Source: Chamaesiphon sp. (GTDB lineage: Bacteria > Cyanobacteriota > Cyanobacteriia > Cyanobacteriales > Chamaesiphonaceae). From it: DNA of 17,041 nt. A model generated the notes under the pieces. The model searched no databases and was not told where the DNA came from. It was given only the letters and a program-made list of their open reading frames with translations. Of the stretch, positions 1-6,762 are shown piece after piece. How positions within the stretch are numbered: position 1 is the stretch's first letter; each line of letters opens with the position of its first letter. Location: positions 1-17,041 of the forward strand of contig JAJAZF010000429.1 in NCBI GenBank assembly GCA_026785875.1, in the 5' to 3' direction. Both the position numbers and the translations under genes were made by a program.

Positions 1-271
1 AATTCCAATTTACCATTACTGCTTGACGATCGCCTTTTTGGACGATAGTTGTCAAATCTTGACAGCTAACTCTAATAGTTGAAGCAGAAGCAGTAATTAC
101 TTGAGGCGCATTATCTTGAGCTGAATTTTTGGATGGTTCTGCGGAGTTTAAGTTATTTTGATTATTATCAATAACTGGAGGTAGTTGGGCTTGTGTTAGT
201 TTGGGGATGGATAGGGCAGCGATCGAGACAGTACAAGCAAATAGAATTTGGGTGAGAATTGTGAGTTTCAT
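1..271 (-). CDS. Secreted protein, COP23-like, 3' end cut by window edge
   Basis: Reading from an ATG at 271 toward base 1 gives 90 open codons with no stop, so the C-terminus lies outside the window. Residues 1-29 (MKLTILTQILFACTV..., ending LTQAQ) look like a Sec signal peptide. A low-complexity Asn/Ser/Gln-rich linker follows, then a segment with a Cys, a TT pair, GDR and a final VNW (SCQDLTTIVQKGDRQAVMVN). That Cys...T...GDR...W arrangement resembles the start of the COP23 (circadian oscillating polypeptide) domain of cyanobacterial exported proteins; this is recalled pattern matching on a partial sequence. It lies 44 bp downstream of another secreted protein gene on the same strand, so the two are probably co-transcribed. 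Function unknown. The existence of the gene is fairly sure, the family less so. Confidence 0.7.
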   Translation of the reverse strand, partial: MKLTILTQILFACTVSIAALSIPKLTQAQLPPVIDNNQNNLNSAEPSKNSAQDNAPQVITASASTIRVSCQDLTTIVQKGDRQAVMVNWN

Positions 272-315
272 TATTATTTAGTTAAAATTAAATTTATCTA
301 AGCTACTGACTTAAT

Positions 316-879
316 TTAAAAACCTTGCTGTCTACGAGGATTTACAGTAGGACTTGATACTTTGGTAGTTTGATTATTTTGAATAGTTTGAGTATTTTGA
401 ATGTCCCGAACCTCCCGAACCTCCGCACTATTTCGGACTAGCTGCTGTTTGGCACTGTCGTAGTTATAGTAACCTGCGCCCATCGCTGTACTTGGTTGGA
501 TGCAGACAGTATCTGTGGTAATACCATTGACAAATACCAAGCCTGGAGCGCAAGCAACTCGCGTCACACCCCATTTATCTAGCACTGGAGTAACTCTATC
601 TGTACTTTTGGCAGCTTCGATGCGTAACTTTTCTTTGGCGATTTCCGCATCAGCAGCAATTTTTGCTTTCCGCACCTCAGCATCAGCATTAATTTCCGCC
701 GAGCGACTGGGTGGATTAATGAGACTATTAATAATGCTTACGCCAACACCAATTAAGTCGGTTGGATTAGCCTGCGCGATTGGAGGATTTGCTGTTGAGG
801 GTTGGTCGTTGGCGTAAGCTGGTAAGCTAGCTGCTAAAATTGTCGTCAGTACTAATAAACTAAGTTTGATTTGGCGCAT
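316..879 (-). CDS. Secreted protein with Ala/Glu/Lys-rich helical segment, unknown function
   Basis: This is a 187-residue protein starting at the ATG at 879. A start three codons upstream (888) would be TTG and leaves only one base after the GGGG of the upstream AGGGGA, whereas the ATG at 879 has GGGG about 10 bases upstream, so I prefer 879. Residues 1-24 (MRQIKLSLLVLTTILAA..., cut near AYA|N) form a signal peptide. Around residues 60-93 a charged, Ala-rich segment (SAEINADAEVRKAKIAADAE onward) should form one amphipathic helix or short coiled coil. The rest has two Cys about 18 residues apart (VACAPG and TVCIQP), perhaps a disulfide, and a Gln/Asn/Thr-rich tail ending RRQQGF. I do not recognise a family. 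It sits 207 bp downstream of sppA and 44 bp upstream of the COP23-like gene, and the shared secretory character suggests an envelope or extracellular role. Confidence 0.78.
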   Translation of the reverse strand: MRQIKLSLLVLTTILAASLPAYANDQPSTANPPIAQANPTDLIGVGVSIINSLINPPSRSAEINADAEVRKAKIAADAEIAKEKLRIEAAKSTDRVTPVLDKWGVTRVACAPGLVFVNGITTDTVCIQPSTAMGAGYYNYDSAKQQLVRNSAEVREVRDIQNTQTIQNNQTTKVSSPTVNPRRQQGF

Positions 880-977
880 GTAATTCAATCCCCTAGTATT
901 CCCTGCGTATCTTTATCTACACCTGCTCGATCGCAGTTTCCGTATTTCTTGCCAGATAGATATCAATTATCGCTCAC

Positions 978-1005
978 AGCCGATCCAAAATTTCATAGAT
1001 CGGCT
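978..1005. repeat. Inverted repeat between sppA and the secreted-protein gene
   Basis: The arms AGCCGATC (978-985) and GATCGGCT (998-1005) are perfectly complementary around a 12-nt loop. It lies about 80 bp past the sppA stop. It could help end the sppA transcript, but neither side has a U-tract, so I call it only an inverted repeat. CGATC-rich words are very common in this genome, which raises the chance of coincidence. Confidence 0.35.
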
Positions 1006-1086
1006 TGGGAGCGCGAGTAGTAAGATGACACCCTTACAGGTTACTTGTGTACGGAGCATCCCTAGATAGTGGGTGCAAGCTATCAA

Positions 1087-2895
1087 CTAATCTAATTTGA
1101 AATTAAATGGTAATCGGACATATACACCATGAGGATCGTTAAAGTTCTTTAGGATACTTAGTTCGGATTTTACTTTGAGTAATTCGGTGCTGAGGGGATC
1201 TTGGGTTTGGAGTGAGCGGACTTCTTTGCTCCCTGCAAATTGTTTGATAAGTTTTTCTTCCCAACCTTCGCTTGTTGGATACTCTTCTAGCTCCCAATCT
1301 TTATCTAATTTAGCAGTTTTAGCAGCATAATCGATCGCGTCATTGAGACCACCAATATCATCTACTAAGCCAATCTTTTTCGCATCAATACCCGACCAAA
1401 CTCGCCCCTGGGCAATTTCAGCAACCTTTTGTTTTGGTAACTTCCGAGATTCGGAGACTTTATTTAGGAAATCATCATAGATATCATCGACCATTTGTTG
1501 AGATATCGCTAATTCTTGAGGAGTCCGAGGACGAGCGACGGTGTTACCATCAGCTAACTTCGATGTTTTGATTACATCCCAGGTAATCCCATTTTTGTTA
1601 GCCAATTTCTGATAGTTAAAATTGATGCCAATTACCCCGATCGATCCGGTAATTGTATTGGATTCGGCAAAGATTTTATTAGAGTAAGTAGAGATCCAAT
1701 ATCCACCAGATGCCGCGACATCACCCATTGAAATAACAACGGGTTTCTCTTTGTGTAAAAGTCGAACTTCACGTTGAATAATATCAGAGGCTAAAGCACT
1801 ACCTCCTGGACTATTTACTCTGAGTACTACTGCTTTAATATCTTTATCTAGCCTGAGTTCGCGGAGCTGACGAGCTAGGCTATCACCACCTATTTGTCCT
1901 GAACTACCTTCGCCACTAACGATACTTCCTTGAGCATAAATTACGCCAATTTTTCGACTAGAACTTTTTTTCTGATTAGCTACTTCAGCATAATCCTCAA
2001 TATCGATACGACGAAAAGAAGTTTTATCTTCTTTATCTGCACCACTAATTTTCTGAAGTTCTGTCAAAATCTCGTCGGGATAAGCCGTTCGATCGACTAA
2101 CTTATTTTTAATTGATTGAGCGGCTGTAAACATGCCTCGATCGTCTGCCATTTTTTGGATGGATTCAGGTGTTAGTTGACGACTACTACCAACTGAGGTT
2201 TTGAATTCGCCCCAGAGATTATTTAATAACTGTTGAGTTTCCTGTCTTGCAGCAGGGCTGAATTTATCTAAAGACCAAGTTTCACCAAAGGATTTATATT
2301 TACCAACTCGAACAACTTCAACCCCGATCCCATATTTATCAAAAGCATTCTTGAAAAACATTGTTTCCGATCGAAAGCCATTAATATCGATCGAACCCAT
2401 CGGATTGATAAATATTTGATTGGCGACTGATGATAGATAATAATCTCGTTTATCTATAGCGATATTATAAGCAATAATTTTTTTACCAGTTGCCCGAAAT
2501 CGCTCTAGGGCAGTACGCACTTCTTTAAGTGTGGCAAAACCAGTACTACTGACTTTGCCATTACTACCATCTAAATAAATTGCGAGGATGCGTTTATCTT
2601 TAGCCGCAGCATCGATCGAGTTGAGCACAGATTTTAATTCAATCACACGATTGGCTTCGCCAGCGATCGCTTCTTGCAACGTTTTACCAGGATTGAGATC
2701 GACAATCGATCGCGATAAATCGATTGTCAAAATTGATTTATCAGGAATTTTAACTGTATCGTTACTATTAGTCGCACTTTGAATAATTGCTCCAATCGTT
2801 ACGGAAACTATGGCGATCGAGACTGCCGAAAATAAAGTTAAGCCGAGCAGACTACCGACGGTACTAGCTAGAGCTTGTTTGAGAAATTGACGCAT
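1087..2895 (-). CDS. sppA: Signal peptide peptidase SppA, 67-kDa type (protease IV)
   Basis: This 602-residue membrane-anchored serine protease of family S49 cleaves leftover signal peptides in the membrane. In cyanobacteria SppA has also been linked to acclimation of the photosynthetic apparatus. An N-terminal hydrophobic segment at about residues 11-38 is the membrane anchor. The protein is a tandem of two S49 domains, the full-length E. coli type rather than the short single-domain type. By analogy with E. coli K209/S409, the Ser-Lys dyad should be K201 in VGKYKSFGE of the N-terminal half and S396 in GDVAASGGYW of the C-terminal half. Other family landmarks are SPAARQE (213-219), RVNSPGGS (359-366) and ITGSIGVIG. 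The start is the ATG at 2895; no convincing Shine-Dalgarno is visible. The TAG stop lies within TAGTTGATAG, a single copy of a heptamer that forms arrays elsewhere in the window. Identification is secure. Confidence 0.96.
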   Translation of the reverse strand: MRQFLKQALASTVGSLLGLTLFSAVSIAIVSVTIGAIIQSATNSNDTVKIPDKSILTIDLSRSIVDLNPGKTLQEAIAGEANRVIELKSVLNSIDAAAKDKRILAIYLDGSNGKVSSTGFATLKEVRTALERFRATGKKIIAYNIAIDKRDYYLSSVANQIFINPMGSIDINGFRSETMFFKNAFDKYGIGVEVVRVGKYKSFGETWSLDKFSPAARQETQQLLNNLWGEFKTSVGSSRQLTPESIQKMADDRGMFTAAQSIKNKLVDRTAYPDEILTELQKISGADKEDKTSFRRIDIEDYAEVANQKKSSSRKIGVIYAQGSIVSGEGSSGQIGGDSLARQLRELRLDKDIKAVVLRVNSPGGSALASDIIQREVRLLHKEKPVVISMGDVAASGGYWISTYSNKIFAESNTITGSIGVIGINFNYQKLANKNGITWDVIKTSKLADGNTVARPRTPQELAISQQMVDDIYDDFLNKVSESRKLPKQKVAEIAQGRVWSGIDAKKIGLVDDIGGLNDAIDYAAKTAKLDKDWELEEYPTSEGWEEKLIKQFAGSKEVRSLQTQDPLSTELLKVKSELSILKNFNDPHGVYVRLPFNFKLD

Positions 2896-2945
2896 ACAAT
2901 AATGTGTGAGGAAGTGAGGGTGGCGATGGCATTGGGGGAGGATCT

Positions 2946-2972
2946 GCCAACGCTACAGCCCGAAGCGTTGGC
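2946..2972. repeat. Perfect 9-bp hairpin, dispersed-repeat type
   Basis: GCCAACGCT (2946-2954) and AGCGTTGGC (2964-2972) form a perfect 9-bp stem with a 9-nt loop, in the 272-bp spacer between fni and sppA and about 50 bp upstream of the sppA ATG. Words of this kind (GCCAACGCT / AGCGTTGGCGAAG) are typical of dispersed noncoding palindromes in filamentous cyanobacteria (from memory). If transcribed with sppA it would fold in the 5' leader. There is no U-tract, so it is not an obvious terminator. Confidence 0.55.
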
Positions 2973-3143
2973 GAAGTATCGACAGCTAAATTGTGGATCG
3001 CAGCGCGCGATCGATCGGGGGATTAGTTGAGTTTTTAAAAATAAATTAAAATATTAAAGCTCGTAACTTCAATTATGCCCAGATTGCGCTCTGAATCCTA
3101 CTTGGGTACTCAGAAAGTCTTCTAAATATAACTAGCCGCTGGG

Positions 3144-3161
3144 CAAAAATAGATATTTTTG
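3144..3161 (-). terminator. AT-rich palindrome just past fni, possible terminator
   Basis: CAAAAATA (3144-3151) and TATTTTTG (3154-3161) are perfect 8-base arms with a 2-base centre, starting 6 bp beyond the fni stop codon. On the minus strand this reads CCAAAAATATCTATTTTTGCC, an A-tract then a T-tract. The stem is AT-rich and weak, so termination is uncertain; placement directly after the gene is the main argument. Confidence 0.35.
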
Positions 3162-3167
3162 GTAGCT

Positions 3168-4190
3168 TCACCTCAGCAGATTGAGACAATTAGCTTGTTG
3201 GAGGGCGGATAAGCTGGCATTTCCCGTACAAAATAGCACTGTCTGAATTTCTGCCATCAAGATTTGGACTAATTCGGCTACCGCTGCTGTCGAGATATCC
3301 GCAGCCTGAAGAAATGGTAACGCCAAACCAGCAACATCTGCGCCTAAAGCGATCGCCTTAGCTATATCTAAGCCATTGCGGACTCCTCCCGAAGCAATCA
3401 ATGGTAGAGTCGGGGCAATCTGACGAATCGCCGTAATACATGTTGTTGTCGGAATCCCCCAATCAGCAAAAGTCTCGCCTAGTCTGCGTTGGAGGACTGT
3501 TTGAGCGCGTTCGCTCTCCACCTTTGCCCATGAAGTCCCGCCCGCACCTGCGACATCGATCCCGCTTACGCCCGCAGCGATTAATTGCTGTGCTGTGTTT
3601 GCGGAAATACCATTCCCCACCTCTTTGATAATTACTGGCACAGGTAGCCGCGCACAGACGGTAGCAATTCGATCGAGTAATCCCTTAAAATTTGTATCGC
3701 CCTGGGGTTGAATGCACTCCTGAAGGGGATTGAGATGCAAAATTAGCGCGTCTGCTCCTAATAATTCTACCGCCCGCCAGCATTCATCGATCCCGTATTT
3801 ATAATTGAGTTGAACGGCACCGAGATTTGCTAGCAACAAGATATCTGGTGCAATTTGGCGAACTTGAAAAGTATCCGCCACCTGTGGTTGTTCGATCGCG
3901 ACACGCTGAGAACCCACCCCCATGGCTAATTTATACACCTGTGCCACTTCTGCTAGGCGATAATTGATCTCCTTAGCTTGGGTGGTACCTCCAGTCATCG
4001 AGGACATCAAGATCGGTGCGCCGAGCTGTTTGCCGAGTAATTTGGTAGTAAGATCGATGTTCTGGTAATCTAACTCTGGCAGACAACTGTGGGTAAACTG
4101 ATATCGATCGAATCCACTTCCCTGCTGAAACTGGACATCTGACTCCAAACATATCCGAATATGTTCGGCTTTGCGTTCAACGGTGGACAT
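3168..4190 (-). CDS. fni: Isopentenyl-diphosphate delta-isomerase, type 2 (FMN/NADPH dependent)
   Basis: The 340-residue enzyme interconverts isopentenyl and dimethylallyl diphosphate in the cytoplasm, downstream of the MEP pathway, supplying carotenoids, chlorophyll phytyl tails and quinones. Type 2 IDI is a TIM-barrel flavoprotein unrelated to type 1. Visible signatures are MSSMTGG (62-68) and MGVGSQR (90-96) at the flavin site, HLNPLQE (152-158), whose Gln-Glu pair acts in catalysis and Mg binding in the family, IIKEVGNG (187-194), GAGGTSW (215-221) and the phosphate/FMN-binding SGGVRNG (267-273). Length and motif order match the family with nothing missing. The ATG at 4190 begins MSTVERKAEHI, a usual type 2 N-terminus. 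It is divergent from the DndE-like gene with 62 bp between them, so both promoters must lie close to or within that gap. Confidence 0.96.
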   Translation of the reverse strand: MSTVERKAEHIRICLESDVQFQQGSGFDRYQFTHSCLPELDYQNIDLTTKLLGKQLGAPILMSSMTGGTTQAKEINYRLAEVAQVYKLAMGVGSQRVAIEQPQVADTFQVRQIAPDILLLANLGAVQLNYKYGIDECWRAVELLGADALILHLNPLQECIQPQGDTNFKGLLDRIATVCARLPVPVIIKEVGNGISANTAQQLIAAGVSGIDVAGAGGTSWAKVESERAQTVLQRRLGETFADWGIPTTTCITAIRQIAPTLPLIASGGVRNGLDIAKAIALGADVAGLALPFLQAADISTAAVAELVQILMAEIQTVLFCTGNASLSALQQANCLNLLR

Positions 4191-4252
4191 AGTGGCTAGT
4201 TGCTGGGGGAACCCGACTCGATTTCAAGTACTCACGAATCTAGTTATTTATT

Positions 4253-4648
4253 ATGATGGAACCACCCGTAAATAGCATTAAACTTTCACAAACAGCTAAA
4301 GACCAATTGGTCAAACTCAAGCGATCGACTAAAATCGAACAGTGGAATATCCTCTGTCGTTGGGCATTTTGTCGATCGCTAGCCGAAACGGCACCCCCTT
4401 CGCTAGTACCAATTCCAGCCGATAGCAATCTCGAAATGACTTGGCGGATCTTTGGTGGGGATATCGCAGATATTCTGATTCTCGCACTCAGACAGCGGTG
4501 CGATCGAGATGGATTGGAACTCACACCAGATATCTTGTCCCAGCAATTTCGACTACATTTACATCGGGGGATTGGCTATCTAGCTGGCGATCCTAATATT
4601 CGCAAAATCGAACACTTAGTAAATTTAGCAAGCGTTAATATTAATTGA
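4253..4648 (+). CDS. DndE-like protein, solitary (phosphorothioation-associated family)
   Basis: The 131-residue basic protein has the pattern I recall for DndE (DNA sulfur modification) homologues: an N-terminal helix with KDQLVKLKRSTKIEQW, then NILCRWAFCRSLAE (47-60), IPADSN (69-74), EMTWRIFGGD (76-85), a Leu-rich helix with LRQRCDRDG, and a QFRLHLHRGIGYLA segment near residue 104. DndE proteins are small, helical, tetrameric and DNA-binding, and act with DndA/B/C/D to replace a backbone oxygen with sulfur. None of those partners is encoded here: the neighbours are fni and tRNA-Val, so this is an orphan copy and its role is open. Two adjacent ATGs (4253 and 4256) could start it; there is no clear ribosome site. 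Its TGA stop lies inside the first unit of a heptamer array. I am sure it is a gene and fairly sure of the family. Confidence 0.85.
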   Translation: MMEPPVNSIKLSQTAKDQLVKLKRSTKIEQWNILCRWAFCRSLAETAPPSLVPIPADSNLEMTWRIFGGDIADILILALRQRCDRDGLELTPDILSQQFRLHLHRGIGYLAGDPNIRKIEHLVNLASVNIN

Positions 4649-4690
4649 TAATTGATAATTGATAATTGATAACTGATAACTGATAGCTAG
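4642..4690. repeat. Short tandem heptamer repeat (STRR), TAATTGA/TAACTGA
   Basis: Seven consecutive 7-base units: TAATTGA four times (4642-4669), TAACTGA twice (4670-4683), then the degenerate TAGCTAG (4684-4690). STRRs of this kind are known from cyanobacterial intergenic regions. The first unit supplies the stop codon of the DndE-like gene. Another rotation of the unit, ATTGATA, differs in one base from GTTGATA, the minus-strand unit of the array at 6233-6267. Confidence 0.9.
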
Positions 4691-4710
4691 GCGGGTTCCC
4701 CGCCCAGCTA
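4684..4710 (+). terminator. GC-rich hairpin after DndE-like gene
   Basis: TAGCTAGGCGGG (4684-4695) pairs with CCCGCCCAGCTA (4699-4710) around a 3-nt loop, with 11 of 12 positions matched. It lies 36 bp past the stop codon. A T-run (GGGTTTTTAAG) comes about 20 bases later, too far for a textbook intrinsic terminator. It may still help end the transcript, or be a dispersed palindrome that landed in the repeat. Confidence 0.45.
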
Positions 4711-4761
4711 TTGATAATTGGGTTTTTAAGATGGGGATTTAAACCCCTTAATTTTGTTAAC

Positions 4762-4802
4762 GCAAAAGCCGATCGGCTATGGTTTAGCTTATCGGCTTTT
4801 GC
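4762..4802. terminator. Bidirectional-type terminator between DndE-like gene and tRNA-Val
   Basis: GCAAAAGCCGAT (4762-4773) and ATCGGCTTTTGC (4791-4802) form a perfect 12-bp stem with a 17-nt loop. Each strand shows an A-tract at the outer 5' side of the stem and TTTT at the outer 3' side, the usual shape of a two-way terminator. It sits between convergent units: the plus-strand DndE-like gene and the minus-strand tRNA, whose 3' end is 15 bp away. Confidence 0.7.
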
Positions 4803-4816
4803 TATGACTTTTAGGA

Positions 4817-4889
4817 TGGAAGGTACAGGACTCGAACCTGTGACAGCCTGCTTGTAAGGCAGGAGCTCTACCAACTGAGCTAACTTTCC
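4817..4889 (-). tRNA. tRNA-Val (anticodon UAC)
   Basis: The 73-nt minus-strand cloverleaf begins GGAAAGT and ends ACCTTCC plus discriminator A. The D-arm is GCTC-AGTTGGTA-GAGC. The anticodon arm is CCTGC-CTTACAA-GCAGG, with UAC at positions 34-36 reading GUA (Val). A 5-nt variable loop precedes the T-arm ACAGG-TTCGAGT-CCTGT. The 3' CCA is not encoded, as genomic TCC follows. The acceptor stem has one A-C mismatch at pair 5-68; everything else pairs. Nearby are a promoter upstream and a terminator-like hairpin just downstream, so this is probably a monocistronic tRNA transcript. Confidence 0.95.
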
Positions 4890-4907
4890 TTGTTTTGATA
4901 CATATCC

Positions 4908-4936
4908 ATAGTAACTGATATTTAAAATCTAGTCAA
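4908..4936 (-). promoter_or_regulatory. Sigma70-type promoter for tRNA-Val
   Basis: On the minus strand, TTGACT (complement of 4931-4936) is followed after exactly 17 bp by TACTAT (complement of 4908-4913), and the tRNA 5' end is 18 bp beyond. The -35 box matches five of six consensus bases and the -10 box four of six. A HIP1 octamer (4937-4944) directly abuts the -35 box. Spacing and position make this the best promoter candidate in the window. Confidence 0.6.
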
Positions 4937-5115
4937 GCGATCGCGATGATCCAATATCTTGAAAGCGTAAATATTCAAACGCCGTAGCTCACTGGCACTG
5001 TGATATATTTGTTGCCAAGTCAATATCGATCGTCAGAAATCCAGCTAAATACATCAGTATTCCATCCACTAGAGTCAATTTCCAGACTATGAAAGTTCTA
5101 AATAACTGCTAACCG

Positions 5116-6228
5116 ATGCGTATTGCTTTATTCACCGAAACTTTTTTACCAAAAGTCGATGGAATTGTCACTCGACTCAAGCACACGATCGAGCAGCTCC
5201 AACTGCATGGCGATGAGGTGCTAATCTTCTGTCCAGAGGGAGGGTTACAATCTTACTGTGGAGCGAAGATTTATGGACTCTCAGCCTTTCCCCTACCCCT
5301 CTATCCCGAACTAAAATTAGCTCTGCCTCGCCCTGAAATCCGGCAACAATTAGCCAAATTTCAGCCAGATCTGATTCACGTTGTCAATCCAGCCGTATTG
5401 GGACTAGCTGGAATTTTTTACGCCAAATCAACGGAAATCCCTTTACTAGCTTCTTATCATACTCATTTGCCCAAATACCTCGATCACTATGGGCTGGGGA
5501 TATTTGAAGGGCTATTATGGGAGCTGTTAAAAGCGGCACACAATCAGGCAGCATTAAATCTTTGTACTTCTAGTGCGATGGTGCAAGAACTTAGCGAGCA
5601 TGGGATCGATCGAGTCGATTTGTGGCAACGGGGTGTAGATACCAAAACTTTCGATCCAGCTAGGGCAACGCCGGAAATGCGTGACTATTTGATCCAAGGT
5701 CAGCCAGGGAGCCGTTTGTTGTTATATGTGGGCAGACTTGGAGCTGAGAAGGAAATCGAGCGGATTAAGCCCGTTCTAGCGGCGATTCCTGGTGCTAGAC
5801 TGGCGATCGTCGGTGATGGCCCTCATCGAGCTTACCTAGAGAGCTACTTTGCCGATACACCGACTCACTTTGTGGGCTACCTGGGTGGCGAAAAACTAGC
5901 AGCCGCTTATGCTGTAGCCGATGCGTTTATTTTTCCATCGCGGACGGAGACATTAGGTTTGGTACTACTCGAAGCAATGGCTGCGGGTTGTCCGGTAATT
6001 GCGGCTCGATCGGGTGGGATTCCTGATATTGTTACAGATGGGCAAAATGGCTATCTCTTCGATCCTCAAGATCCCCAAGGTGCGATCGTCGCTACTCAAA
6101 AACTCTTTGCGGAGCCAGACTCTAATCTCAAGCTGCGCGCGCGTGCCAGATCGGAAGCCGAACGCTGGAGTTGGGCTTCCGCGACACAGCAGTTACAAGG
6201 TTATTATCGCCAAGTCGTCAGGAGCTAG
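5116..6228 (+). CDS. sqdX: Sulfoquinovosyltransferase, GT4 family (sulfolipid synthesis)
   Basis: The 370-residue glycosyltransferase is predicted to move sulfoquinovose from UDP-sulfoquinovose to diacylglycerol, the last step to the thylakoid lipid SQDG (SqdX in cyanobacteria, SQD2 in plants). The start MRIALFTETFLPKVDGIVTR is characteristic of the SqdX/SQD2 group and carries the Gly-rich acceptor-side loop. In the C-terminal Rossmann half are LLLYVGRLGAEKEI (201-214), whose Arg and Lys contact the nucleotide-sugar diphosphate in GT4 enzymes, IVGDGP (231-236), and an E-x7-E motif at E278/E286 followed by GCPVIAARSGGIPDIV. Length is as expected and no motif is missing. No sqdB is nearby. The protein ends VVRS with a TAG just before a heptamer array. 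A different GT4 with similar motifs is possible, but the N-terminus favours SqdX. Confidence 0.9.
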   Translation: MRIALFTETFLPKVDGIVTRLKHTIEQLQLHGDEVLIFCPEGGLQSYCGAKIYGLSAFPLPLYPELKLALPRPEIRQQLAKFQPDLIHVVNPAVLGLAGIFYAKSTEIPLLASYHTHLPKYLDHYGLGIFEGLLWELLKAAHNQAALNLCTSSAMVQELSEHGIDRVDLWQRGVDTKTFDPARATPEMRDYLIQGQPGSRLLLYVGRLGAEKEIERIKPVLAAIPGARLAIVGDGPHRAYLESYFADTPTHFVGYLGGEKLAAAYAVADAFIFPSRTETLGLVLLEAMAAGCPVIAARSGGIPDIVTDGQNGYLFDPQDPQGAIVATQKLFAEPDSNLKLRARARSEAERWSWASATQQLQGYYRQVVRS

Positions 6229-6232
6229 AAGC

Positions 6233-6267
6233 TATCAACTATCAACTATCAACTATCAACTATCTAA
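6233..6267. repeat. Short tandem heptamer repeat (STRR), TATCAAC
   Basis: Four perfect TATCAAC units (6233-6260) and a degenerate fifth, TATCTAA (6261-6267), begin 4 bp past the sqdX stop. On the minus strand the unit is GTTGATA, one base from the ATTGATA rotation of the array at 4642-4690. The array covers the last codons and the TGA stop (6256-6258) of the minus-strand 87-residue gene, so the convergent genes meet in it. A single copy also covers the sppA stop near 1081-1089. Confidence 0.9.
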
Positions 6268-6519
6268 TCCCCCGTCTTGCGCTGAAGAGTCCGCCCCGAT
6301 CCCCAACTGTTTTTTGCTGCGCTTGAGGGCTTTCCAGAGACTTTTGATTTGCTGGTAGGATTCTTCTGGGGTCAGCTTACCCGCACTCTCTAAACTACAG
6401 ATGAAACTAACTTTCTGAGTAAATTCTTGTAAGTTGCTGTTAAATATTAATTTTTCGGGTGTAAACTCACCGTTGTAGCGATTGTTGTTGTACAAAAAGA
6501 AGTCGCTTGCTTTTGACAT
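6256..6519 (-). CDS. Small conserved cyanobacterial protein (DUF7219-like), function unknown
   Basis: The 87-residue protein contains the layout I recall for a small cyanobacterial family (DUF7219-like, sometimes mislabelled as isopropylmalate/homocitrate synthase): DFFLYNNNRYNGEFTPEKL, FNSNLQEFTQKVSFICSLES, GKLTPEESYQQIKSLWK and a basic ALKRSKKQLGIG end. It has no signal peptide or membrane segment and should be a soluble, mostly helical protein. The start is well supported: on the minus strand AGGAGG lies 8 bases before the ATG at 6519. That ribosome site overlaps the TAG stop of the upstream 76-residue gene, so the two are almost surely translated from one mRNA. The last residues (GGLDS) and stop run into the heptamer array, so the C-terminus may have been reset by the repeat. 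Family recall is from memory; coding status is strong. Confidence 0.8.
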   Translation of the reverse strand: MSKASDFFLYNNNRYNGEFTPEKLIFNSNLQEFTQKVSFICSLESAGKLTPEESYQQIKSLWKALKRSKKQLGIGADSSAQDGGLDS

Positions 6520-6531
6520 TAATATGGCCTC

Positions 6532-6762
6532 CTAATTGTGACGATCCAATAATGAGCGGCAGATTGTGGTAATTTCTTGCCCGAGCGGGTGGGAAACTAA
6601 ATCTCGAAGACTGAGAAATACTGGGGAATATATTATGAGGTCTGTGAGTAGATCGGATAATTTGGATAACGCCAAAGGCGTTGGCATAGTCTCTACCCAG
6701 GCAATATGCCGAAGTTCTCGATCGCGAACTGTAGGCTCTAACCAATCGTTGCCACTGGGCAC
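6532..6762 (-). CDS. Small protein of unknown function, upstream partner of the 87-residue gene
   Basis: The 76-residue ORF starts with GTG at 6762 (MPSGNDWLEPTVRDRELRHI...). An in-frame TGA lies three codons upstream, so no earlier start exists; GAGG sits 4 bases before the GTG, slightly close. The protein is predicted to be mostly helical, with a Leu-rich middle (LALSKLSDLLTDLIIYSP) and an SLRDLVSHPLGQEI segment; it has no signal peptide and no Cys except one near the end. Its stop codon overlaps the AGGAGG site of the next gene, an arrangement that favours translational coupling. A longer ORF in another frame (6467-6772) overlaps it but lacks this coupling and runs into the next gene. I do not recognise a characterised family. 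Confidence 0.65.
   Translation of the reverse strand: MPSGNDWLEPTVRDRELRHIAWVETMPTPLALSKLSDLLTDLIIYSPVFLSLRDLVSHPLGQEITTICRSLLDRHN

Noticed and set aside
45..66. TGTCAA-N3-TTGACA inverted repeat
   Set aside because: It lies inside the COP23-like coding region and is short enough to be chance.
880..888. Upstream TTG start for the 187-residue secreted protein
   Set aside because: The Shine-Dalgarno-like GGGG is one base from the TTG but 10 bases from the ATG at 879.
4641..4874. 77-residue minus-strand ORF
   Set aside because: It runs across the tRNA, the terminator and the heptamer array; its sequence is repeat-derived.
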